Assembly (NCBI GenBank): GCA_000310025.1
Contig: FN649745.1
Location: 1,551,099 to 1,615,098, forward strand
Reading direction: 5' to 3'
DNA from: Ectocarpus siliculosus
Taxonomy: Eukaryota > Sar > Phaeophyceae > Ectocarpales > Ectocarpaceae
Length of the DNA: 64,000 nt
A program made the translations under genes and the position numbers. How positions within the stretch are numbered: the stretch's first letter is position 1; each line of letters starts with the position of its first letter. Shown one piece after another: positions 34,690 to 45,862 of this stretch. The notes below the pieces were generated by a model. The model was given only the letters and a program-made list of their open reading frames with translations, was not told the DNA's origin and did no database searches.

Positions 34690-35890
34690 GCTAGTTGACG
34701 GTGAAAGAATTGACGCCTCCCGCCTCGGGTCATCGTTGCCCCTTACTGCCCTGGTGGTTATTGCCGATTACCACTGCGGAAGGTATGGTTTCGTCTGCAG
34801 CCTTGTGCGCAGGTCTCGAGCTTCTTAATGTTGAAGCGCGAAGGTGATGGTCGTGATGATGTCGGTGATGGTGCAGGCGGTAGGGTGCCTGCGCTGGCGG
34901 CAGAATGCAATTATTGGGGAGATGGATGTAAGAGCGTGTAGTACGTGTCATAATGCCTAGATGATACCGTATAACGTAAATTTAAAGCAGAAGAAAGAGG
35001 TTGTTGGGGAGGAGGAAATGTGGAGGCATTAAAGTGGATGTTTATCTGATCATCAAAAATTCGTTTAGCTGCGATGATTTCTTCGACACAGAATAGTTCT
35101 CCTAATGTTGTTGGAGGTCAAATATGCGGTGGTAAGCACGTCCATGCACGGTGAGCATTGAAGGGGCTGGCGGTTCAGTCCATGTCTTTTTTTGAATACC
35201 GCCTGCGCCTAATGCAGTAAATCCGAAAAGCCCGTTGTACCTTCTTTGAGCAGAAATTAATTTAGTAGTTTCAAACAGCGCTATAAGATGGTGGGGGATA
35301 GATTTGAGAGGATGGATACACGACTTGCCTTTGTTGCAACAATTTAATCCCTTTTCTCTTCTTTCCAAAGTTGAGCATTGCAGTGAGAACATGTGATAAT
35401 TTGTGGATCATCCAAATCCGTGTGTTTTAGCTCGAAAGGTGCCGAGGGGAAGTCGAATGATTGCGAGTCAATGTCTTGCGCTCCAAGGCGGATTTGGTTA
35501 TTAGCATCACCGCGAAGGCTGTCTAGACTGGGTGCCGGTAACCTTGGTGCTCGATTCCTCATTTGGCTAAAATGTTGACGTATCATATCGAGTTCAGGGT
35601 CTGAGTCGTGTGGTGTGTTATTGTTTGCATTACGACGTCGACGTTCCGTTAGTATTTCAGCACGTCTTCGTCTGCGAGATCTTGCTAGTTCTGCGTGTTG
35701 CGCGTTATCCGGACAGGTTTGTGGTGTTCGAGTTTCAGGCGTCGTTCGTTCGTGGTTGGGTGAGCGATCTTCGTTGGGTATTTAGACGAGCTGAAGGTGG
35801 TCGTCGAGTTGGAATTGTTTGTACGTTCCTTGAGGGAGTGTTACTCTGGCTGGGTGTAGAATTTTGGTGTGGATTGTGACGTGCAGTATG
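34690..35890 (-). pseudogene. Helitron transposase N-terminal region, decayed
   Basis: Read on the minus strand, the start is an Arg/Ala-rich segment (ARSRRRRRAEILTERRRRNA). The characteristic Helitron zinc-binding part follows: CSHCNAQLWKEEKR, a frameshift near 35385, then CCNKGKS, PLKSIPHHLIALFE, RRYNGLFGF and GRAYHRIFDL. After a stop and a further register change (about 35100) it continues EEIIAAKRIFDDQ. Helitrons are rolling-circle transposons with a Rep nuclease and a Pif1-type helicase; neither catalytic domain is present here. At least two frameshifts and several stops make it a pseudogene. Confidence 0.7.
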
Positions 35891-36089
35891 TGATCGTGTT
35901 TGGCGATATTTGAGATGCGGCTGCTGAACGAGTTACCCGATGAATTGGCGTCGGCCGACATCGATGATTATCAGACATGGGGTGATATCTTTACTCAACT
36001 GACAGTTGGCGAAAGCCAGTTGAAGGTGACAACAATGTGCCTTGAATAACTTGAGACGTTTACTTTTTTCTGAAATGGAAACACGCGTC

Positions 36090-37260
36090 TTACTTTAGAG
36101 GGCGGCGAGGGCGGCCGGGACGGTGGCAGAGGGCTGGTAAGACTCCTTGTCGTGGGTATAGTTCCCAGGTCGCGGTGCTCGTCGGTCTTGTTGAGGATCT
36201 CGTTGATGGTCTGGTCCCACAGGCGGCGGGCGCACTGGTAGTGCAGCGGCGGGAAGTCTCAATCCTTGATGATCAGGTCGTCCTCGACGATCTCGCCCGT
36301 GCACCCGTCGGCCAGGTCTTCCTCGTTAGTCGCTGCGTCGGAACACTCGCAGTGCACCTTTGCGGTGGATATCGGATGGGTGACAGGGGAAAATATGAGG
36401 AGTAAATTTCACATAGTTTTACTACATAAAGAAATGATATTTTATTTTATGACATCGACGGTTGAACTCGGTGTACTGAAAGGGGAAAATGTAAGGAATA
36501 AATGTCACATGGTTTTCCCACACTAAAAAATGTTAATTTTGTCATGACGTCGACCGGTGAACACGATGTACTTTTTGTGACATATGGGAAACTAATTTAC
36601 AGCAACAGTCGGATGCATCCGCGCACCCATATCTAGGTAATTACGCACACACACGACTGTTCACTACACAATCAAGTTCCGATGTAAACGGGTGTACACA
36701 TGATTTACCCCGATAAGGCTGGCGGGGGCGACGGTGACGTGCTTGAACTTCTTGCCGTCCGAAGACTTGGCACCAGCGCAAAGACGCCACACCGCGTGGA
36801 TATTATTCCACTCTGACAACAACAGCAAGCAAAAAGGGCATTGTTGTGGAGAGATTTAGCGGTTGCGGCTACGATGCAGTTTCATGTCAGGGCTTCATGC
36901 AACACCTGAACAACATTCGGGCACATATCAGGCGGATATTTACTTGATATAATTAAAGAAAAAAATTGCTTTTACCTTTGTAGCCGCGGCTGTTGACCTG
37001 GTCGGTTGGGATCCCGAGCCTCCCACCGGGGCGAGGCAGAGCTGGCACGGCTTGGGGTACGTTGTCGACCGGGTGAGGATAGTGCAGGATACGCTACAAC
37101 TGTGTCCTCGTCACGGTTGTTGTTACGGTCGCAAGGGGCAAACTTGCCTTTACCGTCGCGCTTGTTAATGAGCTAAAGGTGACCGCCGTCGTCGCAGTCG
37201 GGCCCGGGGCAAGGCCAGCCAGTTGGTGTCGGCCTTTTGTACAGGGCGGCGGGACTCTCC
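36090..37260 (-). pseudogene. Decayed multi-exon gene, unknown family
   Basis: Three minus-strand stretches look like former exons. 37260-36975 includes a Cys-rich segment (PCPGPDCDDGG and, in another register, PKPCQLCLAPVGG). 36815-36715 reads WNNIHAVWRLCAGAKSSDG and ends at a GTAAAT donor. 36370-36090 reads DAATNEEDLADGCTGEIVED, a TGA stop, then FPPLHYQCARRLWDQTINEI. The amino-acid patterns (CxxC pairs, Trp/His words) look protein-like. A frame change in the first stretch and the in-frame TGA in the last argue for decay. I do not recognise the family. Confidence 0.35.
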
Positions 37261-38247
37261 ACTACGACTCTCTGACTGGGTGGACTTACGCTTTGCTGGG
37301 GAGCTACGGGAGAGGGCGTTCATGTTGTGTTGCAGCTGAAGGTCGATGCGGGGATGAGAGGGGAGGATGTCGAAAATGAAAGTGACCGGGTGCGGCCGGT
37401 GGGGCTGGAGCACGTTTTCACGCTTTACAGACTAAATTCTGACTAACTTGGAGAGGAAATTCGGAACATTCAACGAAATGTGCACTCTTTCATTCACTCT
37501 GTACAGACAAACTCTGACAAACTTCCAGCAAATATTCTAACTTTTGACTAACTTCCAGCAATTATTCCATGAAACGGTGTGTGTGGTATCACGAAAAGTT
37601 CATCTCTCTTGTTTAACTGTACATATATATACGATATAGCGCAGTCAACAGCAGCAGCACCTTCAATTCAACAACAGCAGTGTTCACAGTATTTCAGAAG
37701 TGATATGCCCCCAACCTTGCAGCACTTGCAGCCATTGATGTTGCCGTGAGATTTACGTGCATGTTCAAGCTTAAAACAAAGCAATCGGAGTCTAAAGTTG
37801 TGGCATACCACAACAACAACAATCAATCTACATTTATTTGTCCAATCTTCCTTACTACAGCTGTAGAATATGTGCATCTTGGAGGTGTGTGGCATACACG
37901 TAGTACGTAACCACCCGCGCGGTGACTGTACGCGATGCACATACTCCAGTTCGCGTTGCTTACGCTAGAGAAGCGACAGGATGCTACTGTACCTACAACG
38001 CATACCACATAATAATAGATAGTACGGACAGTCTGTCGATATCTATCTACAGATAGATGAGACCATGCGGCAAAAAAAAGTGTGTGCTAGGTACTGCATG
38101 TATGCTTGTACTTCAAGTATGTATGTGTCATGATTTATGAGTTGACGTTCTCCGAAATCTCGTCCAATGAGCTTCGTGATTCTTTAGAGATCACAGTCCC
38201 TTGAAGTCCCTTGCGTAGACGCGCCCGGATGCACGATATTTACCCGT
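37261..38247. other. Nothing recognised
   Basis: Contains a weak direct repeat (GACAAACTCTGACAAACTTCC near 37506 and a related ACTTTTGACTAACTTCCAGC) and simple AT/GT sequence. Confidence 0.35.
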
Positions 38248-38560
38248 ACTTCACGGTGCTGTAACTCGGCTCGCCCTTGGAGTCTAGAGCTCGCGACAGG
38301 GGCGCTGTGATCGTGAGAGTGGCACGCCCACGTCGGCGAAGACGGCCGAAAAAATTGTTTGAACCCCATTTAAAAACAATTAAAACCGAGTTTACCGCAC
38401 CGCAACGTCTAGCTCAATGACTGAAACAACAGTGGTTGCGTGCATTCACCGTGCTGTAACAACTCTGCTCGCCTTTGGAGTTTCGAGCTCGCGACAGGGG
38501 CGATGCGATCCAGAGACTGGCCCGGCTGCATGCAGCGGGCAACAGCCGGCGAAAAGATGC
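38248..38560. repeat. Diverged tandem duplication, about 110 bases
   Basis: 38248-38350 and 38445-38560 share GTGCTGTAAC, GCTCGCC-TTGGAGT and GAGCTCGCGACAGGGGCG, then GGCGAA-GA-G-CCGAAAAAA. Confidence 0.65.
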
Positions 38561-38739
38561 ACCGAAAAAAAACGTCTTGCTTTTAGAGTGCAACAATGGT
38601 TGAACTCTTGCGTCTCAGGCCTCCGACATAATTAATTGTAGTTAAGTCTATACTCACAGGATGGTCGTCGTGACGTGATACATTTCTTGCTATTAGTATG
38701 GAAAAAAAAAAAAGATGGCTCGATTTTTGTATTTCTACA

Positions 38740-39440
38740 GCAGTATGGACCAGACGCCGACTGTACACGGAAGTCGTACAAGTGTCTGTTAAGGAGGACC
38801 AAATTCGCATGCCGACTTAGTTGTGTTGTCACAGCATCTTCCACGCACTTCTGCCAGTGCTGGTTTGTTTGTTGATTGGAGTCTTGTAGGTCGAGATACA
38901 GCAGTGGGATACTCGGGTTGTGGAGGCAAAAAAAGTGAACCAGAGCAAAAAAATTCATGCATAAATTTAGCTCGATTATTACTGCTGCTGCTGTGTTTTT
39001 ACAACAGCAGTATGGACTAGACGCCGAACGACGTCCGCGTACTACCGCAACGACCTAACTGGATGGGATACATCCTGCCACGGCGAACCATAGTACAGTG
39101 CGATGCAAACAACATCCGTTCGTGTGTCGCGCGGCTGCCATATGTATGTATGTGTCGACGACCGGTACACACACGTAGAGCTCTCGCCATGTTATCGTTA
39201 CCGCGAAGGAGGACCCCTCGCAGATCTTCCGCATGGTGCTATTATACAACGACAGCAGTACTACTGCTGTACATAGATGTCGTAGGAGAGTGGAGTTGTG
39301 CTGTCACGGCATCTTCCACGCACTCTCCTACCGGTGCTTGCGTCGATTGGAGCCTTGTAGGCCGAAATACCAGAATGGGTTGGGTTCCCGGGTTGGTTGT
39401 GGAAGCAAACAAACCTGCCTGCAACAACAGAGAAGGCGGT
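38740..39440. repeat. Diverged direct repeats, about 200 bases
   Basis: CAGCAGTATGGAC-AGACGCCGA occurs at 38741 and 39005. GCATCTTCCACGCACT and GATTGGAG-CTTGTAGG-CGA occur at 38830-38900 and again at 39308-39370. The copies are separated by unrelated sequence. Confidence 0.55.
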
Positions 39441-39604
39441 GTTCTATTTACTACAGTATCCCGCTCAACTTTTATTTTTTTTGCGACATGTGGTTGCATA
39501 CATATTTCTTTGCCACTGCCGAAAAAGACCGCTGGATCTGCAGTCCACCTTTCGCATTTATCATTTTACACCGAACGACGCAGGACGGGTTGACCTTCAT
39601 CATT

Positions 39605-39634
39605 CATTGTTGTTGTTGTTGTTGTTGTTGTTGT
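39605..39634. repeat. (TTG)n microsatellite
   Basis: About nine TTG/TGT units in a row. Confidence 0.9.
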
Positions 39635-40144
39635 CTCTACATGAAAAACCGTTCCGATCTCTCTCTACCCAGTAACTTCATATGTCCGTACTTGTGGATT
39701 ATTACCTGTTGGAAATTGTGGGAATCCCTTCATTCCGAGAGAAGAGCCATAGGTCGGCATCCGGCCTTTTCTTTTTTTGTATTCACTTTTCTTCCTGTCT
39801 GTGAAGTTTTGACGTTGCGCTTGCCATCGTCGCTGAAGTGTCTGTGGCGTCAAACCTTCTCAGCCGGCCTTTAAACTTCTAGTTGATAAGTCTCCGTGGT
39901 AACTTCTCCGCGCATGAGTCATATGCAGTTATGACCTGCGCTTTGACTTTCACGATAGGTATTTTACCTCCCCGTCTTGCATTGGTGAGTACCTGCGTTA
40001 TACCTATTACGGAAGGATCGTTTCACGACGCAAACAAACGTCGACGTCTCCGTTTTTTTTTGTTCCCTCCGCACTCCTTCCGTGCGGCGGTTTTCACACC
40101 GACTTCGAACCGGGCTTGTACATTTTCGTACTTTTTCACGAAAA

Positions 40145-40800
40145 GTTTCATGGAAGTCCATGGACTTCCATGAACTTCCATGGACTTCCATGAAACCGTT
40201 TCATGGACTTCCATGGTCTTCCATGAAACATTTCATGGACTTCCATGGTCTTCCATGAAACATTTCATGGACGTCCATGAAATGTTTCATCAAAGACCAT
40301 GGAAGTCCATGGAATTTCATGGACTTCCATGAACTTCCATGGTCTTTCATGAAACATTCCATGGAAGTCCATGGAAGTCCATGGAATTCCATGAAAGTTT
40401 TCACGGCATTCCGTGAAAAGTTCCATGGATGTCCATGACATTTTTGTCATGAAACTTTCCATGAAATAATTTCACTCCGTGTCATGAAACATTTCATGGA
40501 ATAATTTCATGGACGTTCATGACATGTTTCATGAACGCCCATGAACGTTCATGAAAACAAATGTCATGATAGCCCATGAACGTCCATGGAATGTTTCATG
40601 GACGTCCATGGTCTTTCATGAAATATTTCATGAACATCCATGAACGAACGTCCATGGAATGTTTCATGAACGTTCATGAAATATTTCATGAACATCCATG
40701 AACGAACGCCCATGAAACATTTCATGAACATCCATGAACGTTCATGAAAAGTTTCATGAAAGCCCATGGACATCCATGAAATGTTTCATGAACGCCCATG
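40145..40800. repeat. CATG palindrome array
   Basis: CATG recurs at exactly 10-base spacing in runs (40149, 40159, 40169, 40179, 40189; then 40202, 40212, 40222) broken by 12-13-base steps where AAA...TTT is inserted. Words such as TCCATGGACTTCCATGAAA read alike on both strands, so open frames on both strands are artefacts. Confidence 0.85.
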
Positions 40801-41633
40801 GAATAATTGCTGCTTCTAGCACTGCACGAAAGGGAACACAGTCTCGCAAGTCTACTCGTAGCGTTCGTCTTCTTACGTTTGACTTGACCAATAGGCTACC
40901 CGGTCGACTGGCGGGCTAGCGGCTGCTCCTCGATTCTCGTGGGGGTATGCATGAGAACATTGCGAAGACGACCCTGTATTGTACGGCGTGTCTGCCATCT
41001 CTCTGCGATCTCCACAGCTACTCAGCGCCAGCGATAATGCAAACCATGCGAGGGCGGGACGCCGAAGCGTCGACGCGTCGGCGGAAAACCCGAGGATACA
41101 TGGGGATATGTCCCCGCCCCCCCCCAAATTGAACAAAATTACCCCGATTTTCGACTATGTAGAGTACAGTAGGCCTACCTAACTAACTGAGTGTCTTTAA
41201 TTTGTGTTCACGACACTACGGCTTCGAAACGCACCTCACCTACCTCACTCGGCAATGGCTAGGTACCGGTTGGAAGCGTTTTTCCCTTTCGCAATCCTCC
41301 ACCCGTCCATTATCCGACGGTTCGCCAGATCGGGTCTGGCTGTGATGGGACACCCATTCATTGCTGAACGCGACGAGCTGGCGGTGGAGGCCGTCGGCGA
41401 GGTTGTTGTGCCCGACCGTTTGGCTTCTCCCGCGGCTCTGCTGATGGGTGGAGGATGGTGTCCACCACTAACTGTTCTTTCGGCTTGGAGCAGATGCACC
41501 TTGAGCCCGCCGTGTGATTCATCTCAATTATTATAAGGGTAGTTATTTTTTATTTTTTCATTATTTTTCATGGAATTCCATGAAACTTTTCATGGAAGTG
41601 AAAGGAGTTCCATGAAAAGTTTCTTGGAAGTCC

Positions 41634-42445
41634 AATGAAGCCCATGCAGGCATTTCATGGAGACCAATGTCGAACACAGCCAAGGCTCATTGTCGGCATT
41701 TATCAACCAAGTTGGCGTCACTGGAATATTTCTTGAACGTCCATGAAATGTTTCATAGACTTCCATGATGAAATATTTCATGGACTTCCATGGACTTCCA
41801 TGAAACATTTCATGGAAGTCAATGGACTGGTTTCATGGAAGACCATGGACGTCCATGGACTTCCATGAACTTCCATGAAATATTTCACCAAAAAATACTA
41901 TAATGTAGACGACTGCTTCGAACGTGGGGTGCAATTTCNNNNNNNNNNNNNNNNNNNNNNNNNNNNNNNNNNNNNNNNNNNNNNNNNNNNNNNNNNNNNN
42001 NNNNNNNNNNNNNNNNNNNNNNNNNNNNNNNNNNNNNNACGTCCATGGACTTCCATGAAAAGTTCCATGGAGCTCCATGGACGTCCATGAAAAGTTTCAT
42101 GGAAGTCAAAGGAGTTCCATGAAAAGTTTCATGGAAGTCCAATGAAGCCCATGCAGGCATTTCATGGAGACCAATGTCGAACACAGCCAAGGCTCATTGT
42201 CGGCATTTATCAACCAAGTTGGCGTCACTGGAATATTTCTTGAACGTCCATGAAATGTTTCATAGACTTCCATGATGAAATATTTCATGGACTTCCATGG
42301 ACTTCCATGAAACATTTCATGGAAGTCAATGGACTGGTTTCATGGAAGACCATGGACGTCCATGGACTTCCATGAACTTCCATGAAATATTTCACCAAAA
42401 AATACTATAATGTAGACGACTGCTTCGAACGTGGGGTGCAATTTC
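41634..42445. repeat. 305-base duplication on both sides of an assembly gap
   Basis: 41634-41938 and 42141-42445 appear identical. The left copy is cut off exactly at the 100-N gap (41939-42038). The likeliest reading is two contig ends that overlap but were not merged. Confidence 0.8.
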
Positions 42446-42722
42446 CTCTCTTCGTACCTTCCACGTCGGCCTTCTCCATCGTTATGTACATAGAGTGTAT
42501 ACCTCGATTTGTCGGCTTTTCGATTCCGATAGAGACAAGACTACGGACTGACATTTCCCTTTCACCCCCGACGGGACCGCGCGCTCGTCGAGTGCCGAAA
42601 TTCTTCACCACTCCCTTGCCTCTCCCAACACCGTCCCTTCTTCCCGCCCCAACAAATCTTCTCCCCTTCTTCTTCTTCTTCTTTCCTTCCTCCCGGACAA
42701 TCACCACCATCCGTCCTGGATG

Positions 42723-42757
42723 TTGGCCCCCAGCCCCATTGGGGGGCTGGGGGCCAA
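42723..42757. other. Perfect GC-rich hairpin
   Basis: TTGGCCCCCAGCCCC pairs with GGGGCTGGGGGCCAA across a 5-base loop. The stem is 15 bp. The context is non-coding. Confidence 0.7.
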
Positions 42758-43539
42758 TCCTTAACCCTAGTGTACCATTGTTGCTGGCTGGGAGCACACC
42801 GGTAACGGCAACCAACCGTAGGCTAGTAAGTACATAGCAGCTCTCCATGCAGCGAGTGGTCAAGGTTTGAATGCGACTTCGGCTACAATGTGACGAGATG
42901 ACTAAAAACGATGTGGGTTCCATATCTGGGTATGTATCAGCTTCTACGAGTACGTACCAGCGTGCGCAGCAGGACGAAATAAGCGGACCACATGTTGTGT
43001 TCTTGGTTGAGTGTGCGGTTTGCAGCGTTCATGCCCAAAAAATAATGAAAATGACTGACACCTGCTGCTTGAATTACATATGATTGTACGATCGTACGTA
43101 CAAGCGACATGTACATAAAGGAGTGCGGCGCTCCGCTGACACCGTCACCGCATGAACAAGGTGCCATCATGCAATGTACCTCTGTGCGGCCGCTCAAGAA
43201 GAGCTCAATCTTGGATTTGGGGGTGACAGCGCACCCGTTGCGATCTCACAGACCCCGGTGCCGAAATAGAATGAAGTCATGACGTCCTTGTATTTTGTTG
43301 TGAACCGTGGGGTGCCATCTCCCCGACCGGTACTTACTGCTTCCCCGACCGGTGCCATGGACCCGTGCCAGCTCTCCGCCTCTTACTGCAGTCGTTGGAA
43401 TCTGTTGTTTCGCACTAACCAGGTGAGCCAAGGCGTACGGGCAGCAGGTAATAGGGACGTCGTGTGTTGAAGACCGTCTTCTTTTCTGTCTGAAGACGCG
43501 TCGCTGAAATCAATCTCCGTTGTCGAAACCCGGGCCGGT

Positions 43540-44220
43540 ATGGCGCCGCCGGCATTGGCCCGATGTAGGTTGGCGTTTATGCAAAGGGAGCCGGCTCGCC
43601 ACTTTGTAAGTAGAGTGTCCACGCACGGGGGTTTCCAAGTCGCCTTCAACCAACCCCTCATGGCGGCTTTTCACAAGACCACCGCTCAGTTTCGGGCGCA
43701 CGTTCTGCACACCACCACGACTTATACGCTGACGATGGCCTATTTGGGGACCCGCCGAGGTAACCGACAAGGGCTTGGAAGTGTTCATCACGGACGTCCG
43801 CATGTGGGTTGACGAATATCTTCGGGCTAGTAGACATACCGCCCGCCACCTTCGATGGGCTAAAATAGTGCCCATGCCGGAATTCAAGGAAATACAGTCG
43901 ATCGTGGACGACACGGCGCAGTTACATTTACCAGCTCGTGACAGGGCGTCTGGAGGCGGGAATGCTGTGCCTGATCGTGGCAGGCAAAAGCACAGAGCAA
44001 CGTCATCGGCGGCGGCGTCAAAGCGCCCAACATTCGCGTTTTTTGGCGCATTCAAACTCCCATTTTTTGGCGTCGGCTGGAGCTGAATTGGAAGGCACGC
44101 ATAAACCGCCGACCGGTTTTCGGAAAGTGTGTTTTCAAGCACGCCATGTCCTCGTCGGAGTTCCATCGTGCCGACGGCGGCGCCGGGGGTCGGGTGTGCT
44201 CGCGGCGGTTAGACTGCGAT
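43540..44220 (+). pseudogene. Possible LINE reverse transcriptase remnant
   Basis: Near 43720 one register gives DLYADDGLFGDPP, a YADD box as in reverse transcriptases. The next register continues VTDKGLEVFITDVRMWVDEYL. The text that follows needs further register changes. The family assignment rests on this one motif and its surroundings, so it is tentative. Confidence 0.3.
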
Positions 44221-44547
44221 GATCGACGTGGCGCCCGACGGTCGGGTGAACAACGCTGACAAATGGGGGCACGGGCTCCACCAGTCTATCGTGGGGTCAA
44301 CCTTGGTGACACTGCCAGGAGCGACAGCACGGGCGGAGCTCGGTTTGCATGCTCTCGCTATCGTCGTCTTGGCGGCGGGATGTGGGTGTCGATAGTAAAT
44401 GGCAGAATGGCAGGTTTTAAGTCACCAACCGTCACTTATCATACCGCGTCAAAAATATCATTTATTTTTTTCTACTTTGCATTCGGCAATCATGCAGTCG
44501 CATCTAAGCTTGCTGCAACACATCCTGCAGCAACATTGCATTGTGTT

Positions 44548-44700
44548 TCACACTAAAGACTGCGGATGACGCAGCGTGCGTGGGTGGTGACGCAGCGTGC
44601 GTGGGTGATGTGTGGTACGTGTATGTGAGAGAGCGGGGAGAGTGCGCGCGGAGAACAAATAAATGAGAACCGAATTTTGAACAAGTGTCTCATCGGGTTG
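44548..44700. repeat. Dispersed repeat family, copy 3 (partial)
   Basis: GACTGCGGATGACGCAGCGTGCGTGGGT matches the core of 15345-15745 and 27085-27500. GACGCAGCGTGCGTGGGT is present twice in tandem here. Confidence 0.55.
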
Positions 44701-45060
44701 ATGAGCATAACCTTGTCACCCATCACACCGAACCAACACAAATACATATAGTTCTTTGTTCATCCCTGTGTGCTCACCTTCTTGAAAATAGTTATTCTAC
44801 GTACATGTAGACTCGAGGTACACTCTCACAGCGCCGCAAATCCATGATATCTGGAGCTCTGACTGAAATGAACGCAGTAGATATGCACGTCATCTTTGAA
44901 CCTGCTGTTTTCGCACGCACCAGGTGAGCGAAGGCGTGTATGGGTAGCAGAAACAGGTAATGATCTAGAAGGCCGTTCTTTCTGCGTGAGACCTCTCTTC
45001 TTTCCTGTCTAAGACCTTGCTTCGCTGAGTCTTGGCATAGTCGCGTTCTCGCGATTCTGT

Positions 45061-45862
45061 CGTGTATGGCGGCCGATACGTGGTGCAAAAATAGGTTGAT
45101 ACCGGCATAGTCAAAGAGCTCCAAGGTTGGCGATTTTGAGATAAATCTGGCTTCGTCCTACGTGGATAGGTGCCACTGCTGTAGATTGCTTCGTGACATG
45201 GGTGAAAGTATGTGCAGGGCTGGTGCTTGGCGTAGGCCTACAGTATGTCGCTGTTGGGTGGTAAACGGTGCCCGCGCAGCTCTGTAGGAAGGACGGTGCA
45301 CCTCTTCTTTCCGTACCCCTGGGTGAATAGAACATTCTTGCGCCATAGGAAAAAGTATGTCGGCCACGCCGCCGCTGTCGCGATGTCTGTTGCAAATGCA
45401 GCGGGATCACATCGCTGCCCGGCCACCCGCGCCCCATCTTTCGAATGGCCGCAGCAAATGTGCCCTTTCCGACGCGTTCGCCGCTGCTGAAGCGAAGCAA
45501 TTTACGGCGGGCACTGTTCCTTGACCTGGTGAGGGAGCACTCACAACCAAATACCTTCAGCCTCCCAGAAAGAGCTCTGCGCGACTCGTTTTCAAGTATC
45601 CGAAGGGATGCTTGGCCAAACCTACCTACAGTACCCGCGTGGTTGCTTGCTTGGCAAAGCATCGAAGTCAAGAAAGGTGCAGTTTTTTCAATGGCCACTG
45701 CGACAAGACGCGAGCAACATACAACAAACTTCGCGCATGATACAACACGATTAAGGACCCCAACGAAATCACGTCATATTTTCAGCTACATACATGTGAT
45801 ATATGCAGAGAGCAAAAAAAAATAACACACACACACACAAAAAGAGAGACCGGTTCTCCGGT
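45061..45862. other. Downstream of TRAPPC12; unassigned frame
   Basis: A 195-codon minus-strand frame (45698-45111) has no domain I know and no splice partner. A plus-strand frame overlaps it. I leave it uncalled. Confidence 0.3.

Larger units (their letters stand above)
40095..42450. mobile_element. Foldback-like element with CATG-array arms
   Basis: The left end (CACACCGACTTCGAACCGGG through TTTCATGGAAG, about 40098-40155) resembles the reverse complement of the right end (42385-42450; TTCGAA, TACATT, TATTTTTT-GTGAAA, TTTCATGGAAG), though with many mismatches. Both arms (40145-40800 and 41570-42410) are made of short palindromic words around CATG. The centre (about 40806-41554) is ordinary DNA without a gene I can recognise. 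A 100-N gap interrupts the right arm. No transposase is present. Confidence 0.45.
43395..45060. repeat. Dispersed repeat, two copies
   Basis: 43395-43510 and 44897-45060 share TTTCGCAC-AACCAGGTGAGC-AAGGCGT and TCTTCTTT-CTGTCT-AAGAC, with moderate divergence. Confidence 0.5.

Noticed and set aside
40201..40773. Several open frames in the CATG array (FHGRPWKSM-like repeats)
   Set aside because: The DNA is self-complementary, so both strands give the same stop-free words; no start, splice site or conservation supports coding.
43510..44166. 218-codon minus-strand frame
   Set aside because: The plus strand carries the YADD-like motif, and the minus frame has no protein character.
45111..45698. 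195-codon minus-strand gene downstream of TRAPPC12
   Set aside because: No recognisable domain, no exon partners, overlapping plus-strand frame.
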